Source: Bacillota bacterium
Lineage (GTDB): Bacteria; Bacillota; Clostridia; Oscillospirales; Acutalibacteraceae
Reading direction: 5' to 3'
NCBI GenBank assembly: GCA_023391275.1
Contig: JAEWBE010000127.1
Span: 1-64,000 of the forward strand
Length of the DNA: 64,000 bases
A program made the position numbers and the translations under genes. The first letter of the stretch is position 1. Every line of letters starts with the position of its first letter. This document shows positions 26,310 through 33,531 of this stretch, in pieces. Below the pieces are notes generated by a model. The model was not told the origin of the DNA. It ran no database searches and saw only the letters and a list, made by a program, of their open reading frames with translations.

Positions 26310-26855
26310 TTATTTACTGAAGCCGAGCTTTTTTAAGGCCGGCAGAGTAACCTTAAGCAGTGTAGATGTTGCCGCTCCCGCGACAATACCTGAAATAAGC
26401 AGCGCCGGGAAATAGGCCCACAGGAATAGGTTTGTATATAAAATGGATACTGCAATCATCTGTCCTACATTATGGAAAACAGCCCCTAAAATACTAATCA
26501 TCAAATAGGATATCCGCTCTTTGAAAATGAGCAGAAACAAAATCATAACCGATATGGAAAGGAGCCCGCCGCAAAGGCTCAATAAAGATGCGACAGCGCC
26601 CCGGGTCAGAAAAACAAACAGCGCCTTCAGCACCGCCAAAAGCAGCGCTTCCTTCTTTTCCACAAAGAAAAGGGAATACATCACCACGATGTTGGAAAGT
26701 CCAAGCTTAATGCCGGGGACGGGAACGGGAATCTGCAGCTCATTTTCCACTACGGCAAGAACAAGAACCACGGCAAAAAGAAACGCGGTTAGAACCATCC
26801 GTCTTATTTTCAGCGAATTTATCGCACGTTCTGTTAAATTCTTTTTCTCAGCCAT
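26310..26855 (-). CDS. eetB: EetB-like integral membrane protein (Gx transporter family)
   Basis: About five to six membrane helices in 181 residues and the family motif VPGIKLGLSNIVVMYSLF typical of Gx transporter/EetB proteins (often labelled heptaprenyl diphosphate synthase component I). The start at 26855 follows GGAAAGGCAAAGG and leaves 13 bases after EetA; the longer frame would run into the eetA coding region. EetA and EetB form the membrane piece proposed to pass electrons from quinol to the flavinylated lipoprotein. Biochemical detail of EetB is not established. Confidence 0.88.
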   Translation of the reverse strand: MAEKKNLTERAINSLKIRRMVLTAFLFAVVLVLAVVENELQIPVPVPGIKLGLSNIVVMYSLFFVEKKEALLLAVLKALFVFLTRGAVASLLSLCGGLLSISVMILFLLIFKERISYLMISILGAVFHNVGQMIAVSILYTNLFLWAYFPALLISGIVAGAATSTLLKVTLPALKKLGFSK

Positions 26856-26868
26856 CCTTTGCCTTTCC

Positions 26869-27258
26869 TCATCCCACAATAATATCCGGATCATCCGCGC
26901 CGCGCCCGTTTTTCGCAACGATTTTCAATACGATGCTGTTTGGAAGACACGCCGCGCTTTCCCCGATTGTGTGGAGCTTTCCCGCGTGGATGCATACTTT
27001 ATCCGGACAGTCGGATTCTTCAAAACAAATGCTTCCGTCTTTAAAAACATGAAAGACTACATTTTTATTCTGTTCAATCGAAAATCTCTTATCCACTCCT
27101 GCGGTCAAATCAACGGTATCGACCAGATTTGATTTGTAATAGATTTCGGCTTTCGCCGCCCTGCCGCCAAACACAGACTGATAGGTAAACCACGCGGCCA
27201 AGCAGACAGCGAGAACAACGACAAGAATTATGATATCCGTTTTTTTTATGAATTTCAT
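26869..27258 (-). CDS. eetA: EetA-like NusG domain II protein
   Basis: A 129-residue protein with one N-terminal membrane anchor (IIILVVVLAVCLAAWFTY) and an extracytoplasmic NusG domain II fold, including ESDCPDKVCIHAGKL and ACLPNSIVLKI. The three Cys positions are characteristic. It sits directly before eetB and behind the demethylmenaquinone prenyltransferase, the order also seen in Listeria-type extracellular electron transfer loci. It is presumed to partner EetB. Confidence 0.9.
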   Translation of the reverse strand: MKFIKKTDIIILVVVLAVCLAAWFTYQSVFGGRAAKAEIYYKSNLVDTVDLTAGVDKRFSIEQNKNVVFHVFKDGSICFEESDCPDKVCIHAGKLHTIGESAACLPNSIVLKIVAKNGRGADDPDIIVG

Positions 27259-27272
27259 TGAGTTACTCCGTT

Positions 27273-28175
27273 TTAACTGAAAACGCCACTGACAAAAATC
27301 AGAAGGCTGTTGGTTCCGACAAGAATCATAAAATTTTTCACCGAAAGGACAAAAGTTGTTTCCTTATCCTGCTTTTCCATAAATCGGTTGATGTTCTTCC
27401 GCACTGGAAAAACAGTAAACAACGAGAGCAGGCAAATCGGAGACAAAATTTTCAAAAGAACCATAGCAACCGTCGAAAAATATGAAATATAGTAAAGGCC
27501 GGCAAACAAGAGCAGCGCTTTTCGGCCCAGATAATAAGGCAAGGTGTATCGCTTTATAAGAACATCTTTCTCCAAATCACAAAGATTGTTGGCAAGCATA
27601 ATGTTTGCCGTTGCGCAGACCGGAACCACCGAAAGCAGCAGGACGGTCAAAATCGGAAAAATGTTCAGGTTTAGTCGGATTGTCTGCAAATTAAGCGCGA
27701 ATGAAAAGTAAGTCCCTTTCGGCATGTTCACATACAATAAAATAAATGGGATGAGCAGTCCATAAAAGAAGCCCGAAAAAAGCTCACCGAACGGCTGCCG
27801 GGAGATGGGAAACGGACCCCAGGAATACAATACGCCGCACAGGAAGCACAGCCCGCCAAGAAGCAGAACCACCACATCCGTCAAATGCACCAGATAGAGC
27901 CCCAGCGCCGAACTGACCGCAAACATTACATAAATAGCTGCCTTTGCCGCGCTGCGCCGAAACGGTAAAGTCTGTCCGTTCGTTTTTGTGTCAACATAAT
28001 TGTTTATCGCGGTGGTTGTCAAATCAAACAGAAACATGGAACCGAAAAAGATCAGGGTAAGCTGAGGATTGATTGGCTGCTTTCTGTAGAAAAGATAGGC
28101 AAGCGTCATCAAAAAAGTAAGCACACTGGTAATTTTGGTTCGAATTTCCACGTAATTGATAAAATCTTTCATCAT
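27273..28175 (-). CDS. dmkA: UbiA/MenA-type prenyltransferase (DmkA-like)
   Basis: The 300-residue membrane protein has eight to nine helices and MenA-type motifs: NNYVDTKTNGQTLPFRR (first Asp-rich region is modified to NxxxD) and ANNLCDLEKDVLIKRYTLPYYLG (second). In FLEET loci this enzyme (DmkA) prenylates 1,4-dihydroxy-2-naphthoate to make the demethylmenaquinone used for extracellular electron transfer. It lies nine bases after the polyprenyl diphosphate synthase that would supply its side chain. A second UbiA-type enzyme is encoded further down the operon. Confidence 0.87.
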   Translation of the reverse strand: MMKDFINYVEIRTKITSVLTFLMTLAYLFYRKQPINPQLTLIFFGSMFLFDLTTTAINNYVDTKTNGQTLPFRRSAAKAAIYVMFAVSSALGLYLVHLTDVVVLLLGGLCFLCGVLYSWGPFPISRQPFGELFSGFFYGLLIPFILLYVNMPKGTYFSFALNLQTIRLNLNIFPILTVLLLSVVPVCATANIMLANNLCDLEKDVLIKRYTLPYYLGRKALLLFAGLYYISYFSTVAMVLLKILSPICLLSLFTVFPVRKNINRFMEKQDKETTFVLSVKNFMILVGTNSLLIFVSGVFS

Positions 28176-28184
28176 AGCACTGCT

Positions 28185-29165
28185 CTATAACCCGCGATAG
28201 GCCTGATCCAAAATCGATTGCAGCCTTTCCTTTTTCGCGTCGGAGGCATTAAGCTCCCGGATAATAATAGAAGCCTTGCTGTGGTATTTTTTAGAAACCG
28301 CCCGGGTGTAATCCAAGCCGCCCGTTTCGGCAACGGCCGTGTTGATGTCGACTCTGGAAATCTCCTCTGTTTGTGCCCGCTCTTTTAAACCGCCGCGCTT
28401 CTGAAACGCATAAATGAGGGGGAGCGTAATCACACCCTGTTCAAAATCGGACTGAACCGGTTTCTTCGCCAGCTGCTGCGGCGCCTCAAAATCGATGCAG
28501 TCATCGGTAAGCTGAAAAATCATACCGATATAGTGCCCCAGCCGCATATATCTGCCGATATCTTCTTTCGCACCATCACACAGGACTGCTCCGGCGTAAA
28601 ATGAAGCTTCAAACAAAGCGGCGGTTTTACCGGCAATAATCTTCAGATAATTATAAACGGAAAGATCCAGATTTCGGTTGTTCTGATTCTGCCGCAACTC
28701 TCCAAGACAAATCTTGCTCATATAATCAGGAATATCAAAGTCAAGATAATCCTTTTTGTTTTCTATGGAGGAAGCCTGCTCAAGGGCAAGGCAGAACAGA
28801 TAATCGCCGCATATGACGGCAGTACGCCTGCCGTATTTTTTTTGGAGCGTTACAAGTCCCCTGCGCATATTGGAATTGTCAATTACATCATCGTGAACCA
28901 GAGTGGCGAGATGCAGAATTTCAATTGCCGAGGCAAGTTTGACCGCATTGGGGTGAATCAGGCCGTCCCTGTTCACCGCGCAGGAAAGCAGGGAAACGGC
29001 ACGAATAAACTTACCCCATGAAAGCGCCAGATGCCGGGTGTAATTTCGAATTACGACCGGTGAGGCGGACAAAAGCCTGCTTACCTCTGCTTTTACAAGC
29101 TCCGTCGCGTCATCAAAAGTTAAAAAATCAATGGCAACACTTTCAGCAACATGTTCATTAATCAT
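28185..29165 (-). CDS. dmkB: Polyprenyl diphosphate synthase (DmkB/HepT type)
   Basis: The 326-residue soluble protein has both Asp-rich motifs of trans-prenyltransferases: LVHDDVIDNSNMRRG and FQLTDDCIDFEA, plus GKTAALFEASFYAGA. It builds the isoprenoid tail for the quinone. Its start overlaps the end of ndh2 by eight bases. Pairing with DmkA directly downstream matches the Listeria arrangement, where DmkB provides the side chain of the EET-specific quinone. Confidence 0.92.
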   Translation of the reverse strand: MINEHVAESVAIDFLTFDDATELVKAEVSRLLSASPVVIRNYTRHLALSWGKFIRAVSLLSCAVNRDGLIHPNAVKLASAIEILHLATLVHDDVIDNSNMRRGLVTLQKKYGRRTAVICGDYLFCLALEQASSIENKKDYLDFDIPDYMSKICLGELRQNQNNRNLDLSVYNYLKIIAGKTAALFEASFYAGAVLCDGAKEDIGRYMRLGHYIGMIFQLTDDCIDFEAPQQLAKKPVQSDFEQGVITLPLIYAFQKRGGLKERAQTEEISRVDINTAVAETGGLDYTRAVSKKYHSKASIIIRELNASDAKKERLQSILDQAYRGL

Positions 29166-31248
29166 TGTAAATATATAACTTTCTTACAAATTTCACATTT
29201 TTCCAGTGCTTTTTCAGGAAGGGCATTGCGTAGTAATCCAGCCCGAAGGTTCTGCCGCCGCCATTCAAAACCGCAATTGCCGCAAAAATCATCCAGAAGG
29301 TGTTAAGGTACAGTCCAGTGGTACATACGAACATCACCTGAAGAACCAGCGACAGGCCCGACGACAGGGTGGTGAACAGGCCGGCCATTAGGGACAGGCC
29401 GATCAGGATTTCCATTGTGACAATAGCGATCTGCATGATAAGCTGAACCGTCTGATTCGGGAGAATGAATGTGTTGACAAACCAGTTCATCAGCGGAACG
29501 TCAAGTTTGAAGGCCATGTCGTTCAATGTGGATTTTGCCAGTTCTTTTCCGCTTACCAAGATCACCTGGAACCAGCCGAGGAAGCTGAAATTCATCAGAA
29601 TCTGCCCAACCGCCGCGGTAACCGCGCCCGCCGCCTGGCCGGCTGACTGGCCCGCCGCACCGGCGGCTCCCGATGTCGCGGAGGAGATGGCGTCCACTGT
29701 GGCGGAAGCCGCTCCCGCAACCGCGTTCACAACTGTTGCAGCGCCGGTAGCCACAGTCGTGGTTGCGCTGCTTGTTGCGTCCGGTGCTGCCGCGGCAGCC
29801 GTGGTGCCGTGCAGAATCGTGTTGTACCAGGTGTTTGCTCCGCCGAAAAAGCCGGTAAGCTGCGCCGAGTTAAACCAGCCTTCAACAATTTTCATGATGC
29901 CTTCATACAGCCAGACCATGCCGAGCCAGACCCGAAGGGCAACCAGCAGGAAGCTGGGGGTTTTGTTGGAGAAATGGCCGCCCACGAAACTTCTGTCGTG
30001 CCGAATGGTAAAGAACTCGTGCTTTACATAGCTGAAAACTTTATTCCACCCAAGAACCTGAATATAATAAATGATATTAATAAAGTGTTTTGCAAACATA
30101 GCAAGAAAGGAGGGGAGGTTAAACATATGATTGGGAAGACCCACATGGGCAACACCGTAACGACCGCCCACACAAACCATAACTCCGTGGAATTTTGGTT
30201 TGTATGTAACCATTTCTCCTGTTCCGGTAATTGCGCAGACAATATTCCCCGCGGCTACCCCTGAACTCTGCTCGCAGTTTTCAACCAGCTGCGGAACGGG
30301 TGTCGATTCACCTTCCGGAGTATACAGGATATCGTCGCCAACCACATAAACGCTGTCATTTTCCACGGAACGCAGATAAGCGTCGGTTTGAATACGGCCG
30401 CGTCTCGCCGAAGGAAGTACCTTTGCCGCTTTGCCAGCAATTTCGGCGCTTTCGATTCCAGCTGTCCAGATTACGGTTCCGGCGCTTTCATGCACGACTG
30501 TTTCCCCGAATTTCATTTCAATAAAGTCCTGCCCTATGCTGACGACACCGGCATTGAGTTTCAACTCAACGCCCATTTTTGCAAGGCGTCTTTCAATTTT
30601 ACCCGAAAGCTTATCCGGCAGGATGGGCACAATGCGCGGTAAAATATCCACGTCGTAAATCGTGACAAGGGAACGGTCGATTTCGTATTTTTCGCACAGA
30701 ACCGGCACATATTCGGCAAGCTCGCCCACCATTTCAATTCCTGTAAATCCCGCGCCGACAACGTAGAATGTAAGTTCCTTTTTCTTTTCTTCCAAATTGG
30801 TTTCGCGCGCCGCTTTTCGGAAGGTGTTTTGAATATGATCTTTTAAAAGCACCGCGTCGTCATAGGACCACAGTGTGTGCGCGAATTCCTCCGCGCCTTT
30901 TACACCGAAAAAGGTAGGCTTGGAACCGGCCGCAAGAACAAGATAATCATAATCGTAATTCTCACTGGTACCCAGAACAAGCTTCTGCTCAAAGTCTATG
31001 GATTGAACGGTGTCAAGCTTAACATTGACTTTTCTTCCCGCAAAAACCTTTTTCAGGCTGATTTTAATGCTGTCCTCGTCCACACGGTTTGCGGCCACCT
31101 CGTGAAGTTCGGTGAGCATCGTATGGAATGGATTTTTATCAATCAGGGTAATGCTGACATCATCCCGTTTTTTCAATCTTTTCGCTAATTTCTTCGCTGT
31201 CAATAATCCAGAGAAACCCGCGCCGATTATCACAATTTTATTCTCCAT
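29158..31248 (-). CDS. ndh2: Type II NADH dehydrogenase with membrane C-terminal domain (Ndh2)
   Basis: Residues 1 to about 400 form a type II NADH dehydrogenase: FAD motif VIIGAGFSGLLTAKKL, NAD motif VVGAGFTGIEMVGELAEY and YVVGDD near 300. The following 290 residues are a DoxX-like multi-helix membrane part, as in the EET-dedicated Ndh2 of Listeria; ordinary NDH-2 is only about 400-450 residues. Between two of those helices lies a 67-residue run rich in Ala, Thr, Ser and Gly (about 482-548). It oxidises cytoplasmic NADH and reduces the EET quinone. First gene of the thirteen-gene operon. Confidence 0.92.
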   Translation of the reverse strand: MENKIVIIGAGFSGLLTAKKLAKRLKKRDDVSITLIDKNPFHTMLTELHEVAANRVDEDSIKISLKKVFAGRKVNVKLDTVQSIDFEQKLVLGTSENYDYDYLVLAAGSKPTFFGVKGAEEFAHTLWSYDDAVLLKDHIQNTFRKAARETNLEEKKKELTFYVVGAGFTGIEMVGELAEYVPVLCEKYEIDRSLVTIYDVDILPRIVPILPDKLSGKIERRLAKMGVELKLNAGVVSIGQDFIEMKFGETVVHESAGTVIWTAGIESAEIAGKAAKVLPSARRGRIQTDAYLRSVENDSVYVVGDDILYTPEGESTPVPQLVENCEQSSGVAAGNIVCAITGTGEMVTYKPKFHGVMVCVGGRYGVAHVGLPNHMFNLPSFLAMFAKHFINIIYYIQVLGWNKVFSYVKHEFFTIRHDRSFVGGHFSNKTPSFLLVALRVWLGMVWLYEGIMKIVEGWFNSAQLTGFFGGANTWYNTILHGTTAAAAAPDATSSATTTVATGAATVVNAVAGAASATVDAISSATSGAAGAAGQSAGQAAGAVTAAVGQILMNFSFLGWFQVILVSGKELAKSTLNDMAFKLDVPLMNWFVNTFILPNQTVQLIMQIAIVTMEILIGLSLMAGLFTTLSSGLSLVLQVMFVCTTGLYLNTFWMIFAAIAVLNGGGRTFGLDYYAMPFLKKHWKNVKFVRKLYIYND

Positions 31249-31420
31249 GGCAATCCTCTTTCACAAAATATAATTTAAAAAATATTTTCTGTGCAAAATG
31301 TTACAGATAGAACGAAACCGTAAAAATTCACCGATTAATCATTCGAATCAACAGTAGACATTGCGCTCAAAGTGAGTGCTGCAATTTTATGTCTAACATA
31401 GAACAAAGTGCCTCGATAAT

Positions 31421-31448
31421 ATTATAACAATCTTTTAAAATAAGTCAA
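31421..31448 (-). promoter_or_regulatory. Promoter of the extracellular electron transfer operon
   Basis: On the minus strand, TTGACT (31448-31443), a 16-base spacer and TATAAT (31426-31421). The transcript would begin near 31413 and carry a leader of about 165 bases before the ndh2 ATG at 31248. In that leader, TAGAC and ATTGC can pair with GCAAT and GTCTA to make a bulged hairpin (about 31356-31395). Confidence 0.65.
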
Positions 31449-31509
31449 GATGTTAAAATAATCCAGAATATAATAATCATTTTTCAAAAAAAATAGAGAT
31501 TTATTTTAA

Positions 31510-31530
31510 TGAGACAAATAAATTCAACAC
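31510..31530 (+). repeat. Direct repeat copy 1
   Basis: TGAGACAAATAAATTCAACAC, followed by T5. It matches copy 2 (31660-31679) apart from one extra T. Spacing is 150 bases. Possible terminal repeats or relic of an insertion sequence. Confidence 0.6.
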
Positions 31531-31581
31531 TTTTTGTATAAAAAGGTTTCCTCGTGCCGGGATGAAAGTCAGTTTCAAAAT

Positions 31582-31662
31582 ATGAATCCGATTCCGGCTG
31601 AATTTTTACAGGAATTGAATCAAATAGATAAGGAAAATCCAGGAGTGACCTTTATTCACTGA
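31582..31662 (+). CDS. 26-codon open frame, possible mobile-element scrap
   Basis: ATG at 31582 to TGA at 31660-31662. The translation begins MNPIPAEFLQELNQ and looks like coding sequence in composition, in contrast to its AT-rich surroundings. Its stop codon is the first three bases of repeat copy 2. There is no strong ribosome site. It may be the end of a decayed transposase or regulator, or chance. Confidence 0.25.
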   Translation: MNPIPAEFLQELNQIDKENPGVTFIH

Positions 31663-31679
31663 GACAAAAAATTCAACAC
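31660..31679 (+). repeat. Direct repeat copy 2
   Basis: TGAGACAAAAAATTCAACAC followed by G2T7; near-identical to copy 1 at 31510-31530. Confidence 0.6.
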
Positions 31680-31898
31680 GGTTTTTTTGAAAATAATTTT
31701 CACTTGAATTATTTTTTATTATCCCTCATTTATATTGGTATATGAATTTTGATGTCAAATCAGGCAAACGCCACAGCTGACACTGTCACAGCCGATGAAA
31801 AAGGATTATACCGCTTCTTTTATCTGTGTCAGAAATTTGATTTTTGCATAGCATATAGTAATTTGTGCACAGGTGCATTTAAATGAAGAGGTGGCGCA

Positions 31899-33173
31899 AT
31901 GAGAGTTTTAAGAATGGGTATGACGGGAAACGATGTAATGGAAATTCAGGCCTTGTTAAAAAAAATGGGATATAATATTGGGTCGGTTGACGGAAGATTC
32001 GGCCCGCAGACCCGGGATGCGGTGATTCAGTTCCAAAATAATTTTGGATTAACACCGGATGGTGTGATCGGGCCGAATACTTACCGGGTGCTGGAACGAT
32101 ATCTGAACGGCTATGATTTATATGTGATTCGGCCGGGCGACACTTTCTACAGCATCGCGCAAAAATACCACACCAGCCCCGAATTGATCATCGCCGCCAA
32201 TCCCGACCAGAATCCCAATAATCTTGTGGTTGGGCAGCGTATTGTGGTGCCCTACGGGATTGATGTGGTTGACACCAATATCAATTATACCTACGACGTT
32301 CTCGCAAGGGATATCCAGGGGCTCAAGGCGCGTTATCCTTTCCTTGAAGTGGGCAGCGCCGGCAGCAGCGTGCTGGGCAGGAACCTCTTCTACCTCCGGC
32401 TGGGCACCGGCCCGAATGAAGTGTTCTATAATGCTTCCCACCATGCGCTGGAATGGATTACAACGCCCGTGCTGATGAAATTTACCGAGGATTTTTTAAG
32501 GGCCTACACCGAGGGGCGGACTTTGCCCGGCGGCTACGACCCGAGGGACATTTGGAATAAGAGCAGTATCTATATTATTCCGATGGTGAATCCGGACGGA
32601 GTGGACCTGGTGCTGAACGGTCTGAGGGCGGATAATCCCTACTATGAAGATTTAATTCGCTGGAACAAAGGCAGCACCGACTTTTCCACTGTGTGGGAAG
32701 CGAACAACCGGGGTGTGGATTTGAACCACAATTATAACGCCGCGTGGCAGCAGTCCAAGGAAGCGGAAGCCGAATATGGAGTGACCGGCCCGGGGCCGAC
32801 ACGGTATTCGGGGCCGGCCCCCGAATCCGAACCGGAAACGAAGGCGGTTGTGGCCTTTACACGGAGCCACAATTTCAGGCTCGTCATAGCATACCACAGC
32901 CAGGGACAGGTGATTTACTGGAACTTCATGGATATGGCCCCGCCGGAGGGAAGGATAATTGGGGAAAGAATGTCCGAAATCAGCGGATATACCCTTGACC
33001 AGACTACCGGAATCGCGTCTTATGCGGGGTATAAGGATTGGTTTATTCAGGATTACCGCAGGCCCGGGTACACGATTGAAGTGGGTTTGGGGAAGAATCC
33101 TCTTCCGATTTCGCAGTTTGACGAAATTTACAGTCACAACCTTGGCGTGCTGCTTTACGCGGCGACGGCGTAA
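31899..33173 (+). CDS. M14 family peptidoglycan endopeptidase (gamma-D-glutamyl-diaminopimelate type)
   Basis: Domain order: peptidoglycan-binding domain 1 (about 4-67, GMTGNDVMEIQALLKKMGY), one LysM (about 74-119, YVIRPGDTFYSIAQKYH) and an M14 zinc carboxypeptidase domain (128-424). The zinc ligands appear as HHALEW (182/185 region) and the later AYHSQGQ; the catalytic Glu is in YTIEVGLG. The order matches ENP-I of Lysinibacillus sphaericus, which cuts the gamma-D-Glu-diaminopimelate bond. As in that enzyme there is no signal peptide, which suggests action in sporulating or lysing cells. AGAGGTGGC precedes the ATG. Confidence 0.9.
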   Translation: MRVLRMGMTGNDVMEIQALLKKMGYNIGSVDGRFGPQTRDAVIQFQNNFGLTPDGVIGPNTYRVLERYLNGYDLYVIRPGDTFYSIAQKYHTSPELIIAANPDQNPNNLVVGQRIVVPYGIDVVDTNINYTYDVLARDIQGLKARYPFLEVGSAGSSVLGRNLFYLRLGTGPNEVFYNASHHALEWITTPVLMKFTEDFLRAYTEGRTLPGGYDPRDIWNKSSIYIIPMVNPDGVDLVLNGLRADNPYYEDLIRWNKGSTDFSTVWEANNRGVDLNHNYNAAWQQSKEAEAEYGVTGPGPTRYSGPAPESEPETKAVVAFTRSHNFRLVIAYHSQGQVIYWNFMDMAPPEGRIIGERMSEISGYTLDQTTGIASYAGYKDWFIQDYRRPGYTIEVGLGKNPLPISQFDEIYSHNLGVLLYAATA

Positions 33174-33531
33174 AATTCACATATCATTGCCTTTTTGAAT
33201 CTGCTCTTATTGAAGTCACAAAATTTAAAATAATGTTTGTTTTCAGGAAAAGCCGTCATATTATCCGATTGAATGGGGTAATATGTCGGCTTTTCCCTTT
33301 TCATATATATAAAACAAAAACTCCATAGCATGGGAAGCACCGTGGTGGGCCGCATGCCGAACGTTCTTCCGGTTTTAAGGAGTTATTTTTCCAATTATTG
33401 ATATTTGAGATTTCTTTTCCTCGATGCTAGTATATGGAACAATGAACAAAATACAAGGAAGGAACCGCTGAACCGACTCCCATCCGATTTTCTGCCGGTT
33501 TAATCAGCGTTTCCTGAAAAGGTGAGTGCCT
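33174..33531. other. Intergenic region with terminator
   Basis: Contains the terminator at 33246-33300 and then an unremarkable leader for the GH18 gene; a ribosome site AAGGTGAG lies just before the ATG at 33532. No other feature seen. Confidence 0.5.
33246..33300 (+). terminator. Rho-independent terminator
   Basis: GGAAAAGCCG-CATATTA pairs with TAATATG-CGGCTTTTCC around one mismatch, ending in a pyrimidine-rich tail. It ends the M14 peptidase gene. Confidence 0.65.

Larger units (their letters stand above)
31249..31898. other. AT-rich 650-base intergenic region between divergent units
   Basis: Holds the minus-strand ndh2 promoter, two near-identical 20-21-base direct repeats (31510 and 31660) and a 26-codon open frame (31582-31662). 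No known gene or riboswitch was recognised. Short A/T runs dominate the remainder, and GGTGGC near 31891 is the probable ribosome site of the following gene. Confidence 0.6.

Noticed and set aside
29465..30031. 188-codon plus-strand frame opposite ndh2, Ala-rich
   Set aside because: It arises from the low-complexity Ala codons of Ndh2 read in reverse.
31249..31420. FMN riboswitch in the EET leader
   Set aside because: The conserved FMN-element sequence blocks are not present; only a simple bulged hairpin is seen.
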